DNA from: Dryas octopetala
Lineage: Eukaryota > Streptophyta > Magnoliopsida > Rosales > Rosaceae
DNA length: 64,000 nt
Assembly: GCA_963921425.1 (NCBI GenBank)
Contig: OY992834.1
Span: 7,609,271 to 7,673,270, forward strand
Direction of reading: 5' to 3'
Notes under the pieces: generated by a model
The model's input: only the letters and a program-made list of their open reading frames with translations
Databases searched by the model: none
What the model was told of the DNA's origin: nothing
Shown: piece after piece, positions 34,501 to 46,146 of the stretch
How positions within the stretch are numbered: position 1 is the stretch's first letter
Layout: every line of letters begins with the position of its first letter
Made by a program: the position numbers and the translations under genes

Positions 34501-37500
34501 GTACAGCATCCAAAGTTCTAGGGAGGTCAACGACACCATGAGCTTGGCCATCATAAATTGTCATTGCCATGTTCAAGGAACCCATCCAGTCACCAGCTCT
34601 CCGTAAAACCTGAATTCGTTCCTTCCATGGGAGAAGCCGGGAAACAATAAGATGCGTAGGTCCAAGTACATACACAGAAGCTCCTCTTACAGCTAGACAA
34701 TTGTGATAAGCTTTTTCAGGGTTTCCAAATATATTAATGAAGTGAGTATGATAAGCAATAAGATCATCCCCTCCAAAACCATCTACAGAAAAACTTGTTT
34801 GGTGGATTACAGTTCCATCCTTTGCAAACAAACAAAGTTGTCCACCCATTGTGAGAACCACCAGCATCTGAAGGCATAAAACCTCAAATTAAGCTCATTA
34901 TTTTGTGAAGTAAACCATGTAGAGTAACTCTTCATGGGCAGAATAACATAATTTCAGCACAAGAAGACGAATAAACAAGTGCATACCTGATCATCCAACC
35001 AAGCCACACCTATGGCTGCACTCTCAAGAGACCATTTACCATATACTTTCAGCTCCGATTTTACCAACTTTGCAACCTGAACTTTTCGATCCCAAGCAAT
35101 TGCAAGTAACGAAACTCTTTCAACTGCTTCAGCAGGCATATTTTCTACCCAAAATAAAAAAAACTCATCTTAGGAAGCTGTCAACAGGAAATTTAACAAA
35201 GATAGTCAATCCTTACCAGTATTAGTAGGTAAACTGTGTGGTTGCGTTGTACATTTCCAAGCAGTACAAGGCATGGAGCCCTCCCGAACGCCATCGGGTT
35301 TAGAAAGTTGTTCATAAACTTCCAAAGTGGGAGTTAGTTTTACCTGCAAGGAAGACACATGGCATTAACCCATTGCAAAAAGAAAATCTTCACAATGAGG
35401 CAACAACCATCAATTCTCAAAATATAAGGTACATGGAATTCACGCTATCATCTGAGGGCTTCATACCACCAGTGCAGTTTGATGGGTGACAAATACGACC
35501 ACACCTTCTTCAACCAAAGAAGATCCTTCATTGAAGAGTTTCCAACCTGCCTCTCCCCCAACCACACCCCCCATCATACCACCAATACTGCTGCCTGAAA
35601 CCATCCCATTTCCATGATTAGACGGTGAAGCCCCTCCACAGAATTCATCAAACAGGAGTGGTGAAGCTGACAGAACTGTGCCAGTTTTTTGTCCATCAAG
35701 AAGGCACTGTTCCAATCAAGATGCACAAGCTCATCAAGTTTGATAAAATTACATTGTAGACGATCACGCATCAACTTGAAGAAAGCATTTTTAAACACAA
35801 TTCTACAGCATAAATCTGTCAACAATGCAAAACAATGTTTTACCTGTGTTTTGATGGAGACCCTATTAAGCAGAGGAACCACAGAAAAAGAATGTAACAG
35901 AACCAGACCCTTACTATCACCGGTGACTGCCTTAAATTGACGCCCCAAAAACAACGTATGTACAACTGGAGCTGTATGTTCCCCAGTAATTACTTTGGCA
36001 GCCGATGCCCTCTGCATGTCCCAAACTGTAATGTGACCATCAGCATAACCAGCTAAGAGCAGGTCCCCTTGCTGATTGAAGCATATAGAAGTTACGGCAG
36101 CATGAGCCCGTTCTCCTTGCAATCCAAGAATTAGCATCTGGAACATATATGGCATAGTTTGTTAGTATGGAGATACCTATATCTATATATAGAAAGGAAA
36201 AACTAAGCTAAAGGAAGGAAATTTGGAAACGCTGCTTGAAAGCTAAAGACAGAAAAGCCATAGGAGTGAATTAACAGCATGCATGTAACCTTTGTATCCA
36301 TGTTGTCAGCATTATGAGCAGAGTATTTACTAGGGAAAATAAGAATAACCCCTCTTGCCATTCCTATTGCAATGTAGTTACTGTGAACCGCCAGGACTTG
36401 CGGCGAACCATGATCACGCCTCAATGCCGGAGATGAAATGGTCCGAGTGATGGTATTGCTAGCATCAACATTAAAGTATCCCAATGTGGTGGACCCTCTC
36501 CGAACACCCTCAAGCCTCATGGGTTGAGCAGCAGCACCCTCTTCCCAATGCAAGGCAGTAGAAGCTTGTTTCTTCTCTAGCTCTTCTGCGATTTCAAGCG
36601 GCTTCCGCGATTTCTTTTTGGCTCTTTTACTAATCCTCCTGCTCTCCAATTGCCCAATTCTCTCCTCCACAAGTTGAGTAATTGAACTTCCTAATTCTTC
36701 TTCATCGTCATCATCATTAACATTCTCATTATCGGCATGGTCATCATTACCACCAAAATCATCACCACCACCACCACCACCACTACCACCAAGACGCTCC
36801 TCCTCACTATCAGTATCTTTGGAACAAGGACTCTTTTCATCTACATCTTGTATTTCAGGTGGGCATTCCACTACATTCTCAATATTCTTATTAAATTCAT
36901 TATCTTTAACATCACTTGCATCTAAAGTTGTCAACTTTTCATCAAAACTAACACTCTTCACTTCCTCCGCAGCATTACCAGAACTTACTTCATCAACTTG
37001 AGACACCTGCTCTAACTCTCTCTCGCTCTCCCAAACCCCACCTTTTCTCCGCAATTCAGCACCAATATCTTCCTCTACTTCATTCGAATTCGACACACTC
37101 AATATGGAACCAATCACATTCGTATCAACAACGTTCGAATTGGACCCTGCATCCTCCGATTTATCATTCAATTCCGCAGCTTCCACAACCTTCTGCAAGC
37201 TTCCACTCTCCGCACTCCTCCTCGACTTGATCGCGGCCGCGTGCGGAGTCGGCATCGACCTCGAAGCCGCCGCAGCCGCCGCGAGTGCCGCCCCGGGCTT
37301 CGCATTCGTCCTCACGCCTCCAAGCAACCACGGCGACGGCGGCCTCGAAACCCTCCCTACCGGATCCTCCGATAACTCACCGGACTTGGCCCGACTGTAC
37401 AAATTGGGCCTCGGCCGGACCGCCCTCTCGTCCAATTGAGTCGCCTGCGCCGTCCCCTCAAGTTTAACGCTCGAGACCGATACCGCGTCGTCCGGCGGTT

Positions 37501-37726
37501 GTAGTTGAATTGGATCAGATGCGAACCGGTGGATAGTGGAGGGTGGGGACGGGGATGGGGATGATGAATCGGTGTCGTTGAGGATTTCGTCGATCGTACG
37601 GTGCGGGACTGAGTTAAGGTCGTCGTCGTCGTCTTCGTCGGAATAGGAAAGATGCGAGTCAAGGAACGAGTCGAGGTCGAGTTCCATGGCGAGTTGTGGT
37701 TCGGAGTGACTCAGCTTCTTGGTCAT
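28501..37726 (-). CDS. VPS8: Vacuolar protein sorting-associated protein 8 (CORVET subunit)
   Basis: Nineteen exons, all phase-compatible, give 1936 residues: 36290-37726, 35844-36137, 35467-35706, 35217-35343, 34987-35144, 34234-34867, 33669-33733, 33482-33583, 33233-33375, 32893-32948, 31945-32612, 31655-31845, 31230-31521, 30550-30837, 30323-30432, 29682-30015, 28959-29363, 28614-28854 and 28501-28526. VPS8 is a CORVET-specific subunit that binds Rab5 and tethers endosomes before vacuolar fusion. The acidic, Ser-rich N-terminus (1 to about 410) is disordered. A WD40-like propeller follows (GDLLLAGYADGHITVWDMQ in exon 2), then a long alpha-solenoid. A RING-type zinc finger spans about 1746-1793 (CCICDC, CGHATHVQC, GCPVC). 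Exon 14 must use the weak donor GAG/GTCCGT, because the nearby CC/GTAAAT site would cause a frame break. An alternative start is Met14, at 37687. Confidence 0.93.
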
Positions 37727-38280
37727 ATCTAAAGCAGCCAAGCTGCTACTGCTGCTTCTTCTTCGACTGATAGTCTGAGAGAGTTCGTCTGTTTCTCGGC
37801 AGGTATACTACGTCATGTCGTTTCCTTAATCAAATCAGAAAAGAAAAAACGACATGTCGTTTTTATAGGCTTCGCGACATGTCGTTTAGAAAGCGCACGA
37901 GGAGTTTACCAACAGGAAAAGTCTTTGGGCATATTCTACCTTTTTCTTGGTGCAGTCGGTCCCATACTCCCATGATTGACGACTCTGGTCTCTCACACTC
38001 TGTGGACCGCAAATGAATCTTGAGGTTCTTGGCTTTGCAAAACCCTCAACCATGCATCACTGGAAAGTACAGCAACACCCTTTTGGCTCAATTGCTTAAA
38101 GCACCACAATCTGAAGCTCCTGAGCATTTTGGGAAGAAGAAGAAGAAGGCATTCACTGCAGCTTGTGTGGCTAGGTAGTACACTAGTACTCACTACTCAT
38201 TGAGCTTTTTTGCTTTGTTTTATTCTTTATTGCCTGCTTCTTATATTCACTCTTTTTTCAGAACATAATATCGTCAATTA
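37727..38280. promoter_or_regulatory. Divergent VPS8/GBSSI promoter with repeated palindrome
   Basis: About 554 bp separate the two start codons. Three copies of an ATGTCGTTT half-site lie near the VPS8 side: 37816-37824, in a perfect 20-bp palindrome at 37845-37864 (core CGACATGTCG), and again as CGACATGTCG at 37875-37884. They are spaced about 30 bp apart. Regular spacing and palindromy suggest a dimeric factor or a common plant promoter element; the binding factor is unknown. Confidence 0.5.
38013..38261 (+). other. GBSSI 5' leader, leader intron and possible upstream ORF
   Basis: A leader intron is suggested from the donor CTAG/GTAGTA at 38175 to the acceptor TTTTTTCAG ending at 38261, just before the ATG. 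A 5' UTR intron is usual for dicot GBSSI genes. The exonic part holds an upstream ORF of 28 codons (38013-38099, starting MNLEVLGFAKPS), with an internal in-frame ATG at 38052. It is separate from the main frame. The transcription start is unknown. Confidence 0.5.
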
Positions 38281-41200
38281 ATGGCGACTCTGACTGCTTC
38301 AAGCTTTGCCTCAACAAGTTCACATGCCAAATATGGATCAGAGTCCAAAACGGCGTATAAGAAAATTGGGTTTGTGAATCAGACCGTGACCCACAATGGG
38401 TTGAGAGCTTTGAACAAGGTGGATGAGCTCCGAGTCAAAATCATGGCAAAATCGATTGCTGGGCAAGCAAGGAGGAAGTCATTCTACAGCAGGAGTTCAA
38501 AGCCTTCAGGGATTATTGTTTGTGGAAGTGGGATGAATTTGGTGTTTCTGGGAACAGAGGTTGGCCCATGGAGCAAAACTGGTGGACTTGGAGATGTTCT
38601 TGGAGGTCTTCCACCAGCTATGGCGGTACGCTTTGTTTCCATTCTTGCCTTAAGTCTTGAGTTTGCTCATTTGGCCATGAACATGTATAGTGATCAATGA
38701 GAGCATAACTAGTGAATTGATCTCTCTTCAGGCAAATGGGCATCGTGTAATGACTATTTCTCCTCGGTACGACCAGTACAAAGATGCTTGGGATACAGAA
38801 GTTATAGTTGAGGTGTGTGTATATAAGCTTCAACATTTAAATACAAAGTCTTAAGCTTTTGGCTTTCATTTAAACGATTTTAATCCTCTGCTATATAGCT
38901 TCAAGTGGGAGACAAAACTGAGAAAGTTCGCTTCTTTCATTGCTACAAACGAGGAGTTGATCGTGTGTTTGTGGATCACCCCCTGTTTCTTGAAAAGGTT
39001 GGTCTTGTCACTCTTGGGAATCACTATTTCTTCCAATACTTTTATTAGTGGAAAAAGGGGCAAACTCAATTTTTTATGTGTTTGATGACTGCTTTTAAGG
39101 TATGGGGTAAAACTGCATCCAAAATTTATGGGCCGGTTACTGGAGAGGATTACCAGGACAACCAACTTAGATTCAGCCTGTTATGCCAGGTTAGTAATCT
39201 CCATCTTTGTGGTTACATTTGCTATTCAATTCTCTGAATTTAAATTATTCTGTAAATTGGATACTAATGCACTTAGTTAATTTCCATGCAATCTTATTGT
39301 ACTTTACTGCAACTCCTTAGTCATTCACGAAAAGCAGCAGTAGTTGGGAAGTTAACGTTAAACTTCTCCCATCCACACCACTATAAGCACAATGGTTTTA
39401 GGACTAAATATTGAAAATAGATTAAGGCTCTGCTCCATGTTCTTATGTGGTTGTGTAATTGGTTCTAAGTAGTTTTTGAAAGGGTGGCTAGTCTTCCTGG
39501 GGAAGGGGTTGCACTGTAGATCTGTGTCTAAATTCCTTATCAATGTAACACATTCTCTAGGTTAATGTATTATGAGATGTGTAGTTTGTAATATTGTATA
39601 CCAATCAGTGCATCTCATATGGGATCTAGCTGTCTTTACTTATTCTTCTAATCTTCTTTCTATTTTTCTTACATTATGTTTATTTTTTCATGGTTGTAAA
39701 AATTATATGTTTTAGGCAGCTCTAGAAGCACCAAGAGTTCTGAACCTTACCAGCAACAAATATTTTTCTGGACCATATGGTAGGCAAACTCATCTAGAAT
39801 TCTCTAAACTGACACTACATTTTAAAATCAGTTCTGCAATAATGGTACTATGGCATTCCTTCATGCAGGAGAAGATGTTGTTTTCATTGCCAACGACTGG
39901 CACACTGCCCTCCTGCCATGCTACCTGAAAGCCAACTACAAACCTAAAGGCATATACAAGAGTGCCAAAGTAGGTGACAAGTTTATTTGTTTTATAATTA
40001 TTTAAGCAATTCCAGTCAGCTGCTAGTCCTTCAAAAGCAGGTATTGTGTCAATCTTGTTAACACTTAACAGGTAGCCTTTTGCATTCACAACATTGCTTA
40101 CCAAGGGAGATTTGCATTTGCGGACTTCGCACTTCTCAATCTACCTGATGAATTTAAAAGCTCCTTTGATTTCATTGATGGGTATGGTTTTTTGGACACA
40201 ATATAGTATGGTATTATATGATTGAACCTTGAGCATGATTGTTCCAATTCCACAGCTATAAAAAACCAGTGAATGGGAGAAAAATTAACTGGATGAAAGC
40301 TGCAATTTTAGAATCAGACAAAGTCTTGACTGTCAGCCCATACTACGCCGAAGAACTTGTTTCTGCAGTTGAAAAAGGAGTTGAATTGGACAACATTATT
40401 CGGAAAACTGGAATTCAAGGAATTGTGAATGGCATGGATGTCCAGGAATGGAATCCATTAACTGACAAGTACACAACTGTCAAATATGATGCTTCAACTG
40501 TAAGAATATTTATCATACAAGAACTTCCATGACACGCACTGCATATACACCTTCTGTGGTTCATACGGCGATATTTTTGAAATTTGGTTTGCTTAGGTGG
40601 CGGATGCAAAGCCTCTTTTGAAAGAAGCCCTCCAAGCGGAAGTTGGATTGCCAGTGGATAAAAGCATTCCTGTCATAGGCTTCATTGGTAGGCTTGAAGA
40701 GCAGAAAGGTTCAGATATTCTTATAGAAGCCATTCCCCATTTTATCAGAGAGAATGTTCAAATTATAGTCCTTGTAAGTACCGGACATGGAAGCTTTTTC
40801 TTACCTTTTTCTGCATATTGCTCGTCCTACTACTAAAACCTATCTGTATATTATCCTAATCTGCATTCTGCTATTATGATATCTCAGGGGACTGGCAAAA
40901 AGGCAATGGAGAAGCAGCTTGAAAAGTTGGAGACACTATACCCAGACAAAGCCCGAGGAGTAGTAAAATTCAATGTTCCCCTGGCCCATATGATAACAGC
41001 TGGAGCTGATTTTATGTTGGTTCCAAGTAGATTTGAGCCTTGTGGTCTCATTCAGTTGCATGCTATGCGTTATGGAACTGTAAGATGCTTGCCCCCAACA
41101 AGTTTTCATTCCTTCCAACAAATACTACATCTTGCATTATTTCTTTAAAGTGGCCAGCTATTACTAATTCACTGTTATTCTTTTGCAGGTGCCCATTGTT

Positions 41201-41756
41201 GCCTCAACTGGTGGGTTGGTAGACACTGTGAAAGAAGGATTCACAGGATTTCATATGGGAGCTTTCAATGTAGAAGTAATTCATCATTTCCTTCACTTTA
41301 CACAAAAAACTTATATACTTCAGTGCGAGGCTGTGAGCTCATGTTTTAAAATTTGATCCTTCAGTGTGAAGTTGTTGATCCTGTGGATGTACAAGCAGTG
41401 GCTACAACTGTCAAAAGAGCCCTTACATCGTATGATACTCCAGCTTTTACTGAGATCGTTAGTAACTGCATGGCCCAAGATTTCTCGTGGAAGGTTAGAA
41501 AACTTCTCCCCGGACATGATCCATTAACAATGAATCATATTCCATTATTCCCATATTCTTGTTGCTGGACGTATTGTAATTCCCACATTCTAAAATTGCT
41601 GACGTAATGCCATCATGGCACACTCTTGCACAGGGACCTGCTAAGAAGTGGGAAGAAGTGCTGCTAAATTTGGGTGTTGCTGACAGCGAACCAGGGATCG
41701 ATAGTGATGGTGAGGAAATTGCACCACTCGCCAAGGAAAACGTCGCAACCCCATGA
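38281..41756 (+). CDS. GBSS1: Granule-bound starch synthase 1 (waxy)
   Basis: Thirteen coding exons (38281-38625, 38732-38812, 38899-38997, 39100-39189, 39716-39779, 39869-39969, 40072-40181, 40256-40499, 40597-40773, 40888-41079, 41189-41275, 41365-41493, 41634-41756) give 613 residues. It transfers glucose from ADP-glucose to alpha-1,4-glucan and makes amylose inside plastid starch granules (GT5 family). Residues 1 to about 80 are a Ser/Lys/Arg-rich transit peptide. The ADP-glucose site [13 protein letters not shown] begins at 99. The C-terminal look-alike motif [12 protein letters not shown] is in exon 11. Other family blocks are [44 protein letters not shown] and [18 protein letters not shown]. 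The end [14 protein letters not shown] is typical of dicot GBSSI. No defect is visible, so the allele looks functional. Confidence 0.97.
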
Positions 41757-42684
41757 GAAAAACAAGTTCAACCTGCAGTTGATGGTTCAGTTTTGTGAAC
41801 TAAACACAGATTCTGCAGCGCACCCCAACTGACCTAGGCCTTATTTGTGAACTAAACTTATGTGCAATCCTGTTAGTTTCGATAGGCCTTATTTTTGAAG
41901 GGCTGCGGTGGTTTAAGATCAATTAAGGCCTAGCAATGCAAATGAAATCAAGAAATGATTTAATCTTACATATACGCATTTTATCAACTCTTTTCCAATC
42001 ACAATTCATGATCAACTGAACCCATAAATTAAAATCTCATCGCACACCTAACTAAATATAGTGCTATGCAAAAACACTCCAAATGTACTCAACATTTGGT
42101 AACGATGAAATTTCCACCCAAATGTGCTCAACAACACTCCTGCCGGAATGCGAAAAACTTCCCTCACTGCTTTGTGTTCATAACCCCATTGCAAGACTGG
42201 GGTGCAACGTTTTCATATGCAGTAGCACAATGTGCATTTCACTTAGATATAACAAACGAAACTACTGTTTTGTAAACGAGGACAAGGCTCAAAGGCAAAC
42301 TAGATAGAGTTATGCTTTCAACCAAGCAAAAGCTATGGGTAATGTATCATGCTTCTCATAAAGCATATCTATATCTGATTCCAAAGATGGATAACCCATC
42401 AAACAGAAAAAAGTTTATAAAATCATCACAAAATATTCAATTTTAAGATCAAATGGGTGTAAACATTAACATACTTGTATATCCAGGAGCTCAATCGCAA
42501 AAAGGTTCAAAATTTATCATATTCAGCAGAAAACCAAGAATCTGAAAATTTGTCCATCGCAAATACATATGAATGAATAATAAACCAAGAGAAGAAAGAC
42601 AACACTACTACACTGATAACGTAACTAGCCTCAAAGTACTAAAATGGAGCAATCTGAATAGACTATATTAGCTGAAAGGAGCTC
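41757..42684. other. Convergent 3' ends of GBSSI and RPP1
   Basis: Probable 3' UTRs of the two converging genes with AT-rich spacer. The short reading frames here have no coding character. Confidence 0.5.
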
Positions 42685-43324
42685 CTAATCGAACAAGGAG
42701 AATCCCATATCGTCGTCACTCTCTTCCTTAGGCTCTTCCTGTAAAATCAAATTACAAAACAAAAGACAACAACCCCACATTCAGAAATCAGAAAACTACT
42801 CAAATACTGAAAATTAGAGAAACTAATTTGATAGAAATCATCTAAAAAAAGGGACTCTGTACCTTCTTCTCCTCAGCTGCCGGAGCTGCGGCAGCAGGGG
42901 CTTCAGCACCAGCGCCTGGGGCAGCATAGGCAACTGCACCACCACCTCCGCCGGCTCCAACATTCAATATGAGATCCTCAATGTTACGCTTCTCGGCGAG
43001 CTTAGCGAACAAGCCGGGCCAGTAAGACTCTACTGTGATATTGGCGGCTTTCACCAAAGCTGCAATCTTCTCAGCCTATATAGCAAACATTTAAGGAAAC
43101 CCACATCTTCCAAAACAATATTTCCACCCCATACGATTAACCCACAAACTTAAGCTAATAGAAATTGAATTAATGATATCAAAGTCTAAACCCATATTAA
43201 TTTCTTTTAGCATAAAGTAAAAAACACAATTGTACGGACAGAGATTGAAGGATACCGTGATGGGGATGCCATCGTCGTGGAGGGCCAAGGCGGCGTATGT
43301 GCAAGCGAGCTCTGAAATCGACAT
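42685..43324 (-). CDS. RPP1: 60S acidic ribosomal protein P1
   Basis: Three phase-0 exons (43256-43324, 42863-43075, 42685-42738) give 111 residues, the usual P1 length. P1 pairs with P2 on P0 to form the ribosomal stalk that recruits translation factors. The N-terminal helices ([20 protein letters not shown]) form the dimerisation domain. An Ala/Gly-rich hinge ([20 protein letters not shown]) leads to an acidic tail. The last exon ends in the conserved [13 protein letters not shown] peptide that contacts elongation factors. A telo-box and site-II motifs upstream are those of plant ribosomal protein genes. Confidence 0.96.
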
Positions 43325-43537
43325 CGTTTCCTATAAAACCCAGAAAACACACCCAAAATATATCTATTAACATTTACATATGTATAATAAATATTATTAT
43401 TCATAAGAAGAATCGACAGGTGCCATTTAGAAGGAAAGAGATGGAGTTACCTGAGAGAGATGAGAGCTGAGATTGATGAGACTCGGTGGTGCTAGAGTCC
43501 AGCGCAGCCGCAAAGCCAAAATGCTTGTCGTCCTCCT

Positions 43538-43640
43538 CTAGGGTTTCTGGTTTTCAAGCGATGTACAGAATTTAAAGACACCCTAAAATGGGCTCCCGGG
43601 TTATTTGGAAGTCGGTTTTCATGATATGGGTCCAGGCCCA
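43538..43640 (-). promoter_or_regulatory. Telo-box and site-II motifs of the RPP1 promoter
   Basis: On the minus strand an AAACCCTAG telo-box lies at 43538-43546. Site-II motifs lie at 43589-43594 (TGGGCT on the plus strand) and 43635-43640 (TGGGCC on the minus strand). This combination is known to drive ribosomal protein and translation-factor genes in dividing plant cells. Confidence 0.65.
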
Positions 43641-43739
43641 TAATACACGCAAACACAATACGTTGCGTTTTGATAGAATAATTGTTTCTTCAAGTCAACT
43701 CTTTGTATAACGATGACAAATAAGAATAAGAATAAGAGA

Positions 43740-44136
43740 TAATTAAGCTCATATACTTTACAAAACAGTTTTTAGATGAAGATCGGAGGTGTTTTAAAAT
43801 TTATAAGAAAATTTTTTTAATTCATAATAATTTATAAAAAAAAATTTTAATTCATAATAAAGTCTTTTTAATTTATAATAAAGTCATTCATTGATTTGAA
43901 GGGTATTTCTCCTTATTTGAAAGACATTTCCCCTTCTAAGGTGTAGAGTAAGTTTTGTATAGGCTGCATGTTAGATTTTAACTCCGAGATTTTGGGCGGA
44001 ACCCAAAATCTTGAAGTTAAAACCTAACATAAAGCCGTCAAAGAAGAAAAATAAAAGGACTTAATTAAAAACCCTAAATCACTACCGGTCTTAGTCTAAG
44101 AAAGACTCATAAAATAGACTAGACTTTAAGTTTCCA
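43740..44136. repeat. Dispersed repeat, copy 1
   Basis: About 400 bp matching the reverse complement of 63338-63652. Shared blocks are GTTTTTAGATGAAGAT, GGTGTTTTAAAATTTATAA, AACCTAACATAAAGCCGTCA and AAATCACTACCGGTCTTAGT. This copy has an extra part with an internal palindrome (GATTTTGGG / CCCAAAATC near 43987-44013) that is missing from copy 2. Non-coding; ends and class uncertain. Confidence 0.75.
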
Positions 44137-46146
44137 TAAAAATAATTGTGATACACCTAATGTTATTGTAATGTTGAATTACCATCTGACGTATAAATGT
44201 AGAGTTACAATTTTAGCACATATGTTGTGCCAATGTGTTAAATAAGAATAACTTGTTTTTCAGATGACAAACCTATATAACTAGAATTATATGAAGAAAA
44301 TGACTAGTTTTTTTCATTAAGTAACTTATATGATTAATTTTGTGATTTTGTTAGTAAGGATGAACACCCTTAGTTTTATGATTTCCCTAGGCAAACAGAG
44401 GCTTCTGATTAACTCAACACTATACAATCTTCTATGTTGGAACAAAATTTGCCTCAATCAACTTTGTTTTGCTCAATCGCCTCTATCTTGCATGTCTTCT
44501 AGCAAGCACTTTCTCAGCCTCACCAATCTTATATTCATTGCAAAGAACAAGTGTCATAGGCTCATAGCACTATAAACTAGTCAAACTGGGAATGAATCCC
44601 ATGCACCACTAACCAGAGCTTTTAGTTTAGTGCCCTGTGTGTCTTCACCAGTACCAACTCGGTTGTGATTAAGATGGTGGCTACTGGCTACACCACTTAG
44701 CTTAAGTTGGTGGCATAAACTAGACCTACCTAATCTCAAGTCTCTCAATGAGTGAGCTTGTTAATTTCTTTTATCCACCACCAATGCTTGACTGCTGGAT
44801 AAATCTTGTATGGGACATGCCCCACTGGGCACGACTGCTTGTAGTGGTGTAAGTGTGGAACCCAATTGAAAACACTGCACCCTACATAGGTGTACCTTTG
44901 GGGTGTGAAGATCATTTCCAAGAGTGGGGCCCAAGGCCCAAAAATCCTACAGAAAACTAATCTAAGTCAAGCAACCCCAGCCCAGCCCAATCCTCATGTA
45001 GACAATTGACAGACATGATGGGGTAAAGTCCAGCTTATGGAGGTCTAGCTCCAAACCAAGACTCAAGTTCAAGACCCAAAAAGATACCAAGACAATTTTT
45101 TGGCTTCATATAAGTCATTAGCTACCCCTTGTGGGTTTTGGTTGGTTGTTATACTGTTATTATTGTTGTTTTTCTGAAATCCATCATCATCTTTTATAAC
45201 TTTAAGCCCCAAATTTTCTAATTTCAATATAGTTTGAGTGATATTGTGTTTCGCATGAAATTTGTTATTGAGGGTGTTAATTCGATTTTGCATCTTAGAA
45301 CCAAAGCAAATGATGCAAAACCAGCACGTCCAACTTTGATATGGCACACCCCTCCTTTCTCTGAGATCCCCTTGGATTCCAAACACATTCTTCAAAGCCC
45401 AAAAGAGGTGATAATGCAAAAGAAGAATCATAATAAGAAAACATTGCTGACTGAAAGCGAAAGCATCTACCAAAAAATAAATGAGAGACAGACAATCTTC
45501 TGTTTTCCAACTAATCCTATCTTAAAAAGTATCCATCATGAATAATGACCAAAGAAAAAAAATTACAAGTTAATGGCCAAGCCATCCGGGCTTTTGACCA
45601 AACTGGGTTTCAAAGATATAAAACCAATCTTTGGAACCCCATTCACTTTCCGATATAAACAAGGGTATATGTCATCGGATGCTCTGTGCATCCCAGACAT
45701 AGTCACCTGGGAATTAGTATTTGAGGTGGAATCCAAAGCCAATATTTAGCTTCCACCTCATGCCAATACATGAATGATTTGAATTATATGAATCCTTCTA
45801 CTAATTCTAACAACTACTTAAAAAAAAAGACTCCCCTACACTTTTACCTAATTTACCCAAACATGTATGATGATGAAGATGATCATGATGTTAGTGGAGC
45901 AAGCTTTGCATAATCCCAAATGCCTGTTCCATGAATGAACCCATCTGATGCTGACTTGGGTACCCTTTCTCTTCTTATACCAGCTGATGATATCTGCAGC
46001 AGACACCACCCTTTTGAATTGGATAGCCTAAAATGGGTTTCCTTATTGACATTTTTCCTTCCCTTTTGGACTTCACCCCTATGACCCATTACCAATGTGG
46101 TTAGTCTTGTAAGAAGACAATGCTTCAATGCTTTCCCCTGTAGATA
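44137..46146. other. Intergenic, no supported gene
   Basis: Reading frames up to about 130 codons occur but lack family similarity or coding character. The part nearest 46146, perhaps from 45840, is likely the 3' UTR of the minus-strand RRM gene. Confidence 0.4.

Noticed and set aside
45069..45545. Overlapping frames of 134 (minus) and 103 (plus) codons
   Set aside because: No family resemblance, no splice partners, Asn-rich low-complexity end; likely chance or part of an old repeat.
45883..46128. 81-codon frame on the minus strand
   Set aside because: Sits directly after the RRM gene stop in what is probably its 3' UTR; no homology recognised.
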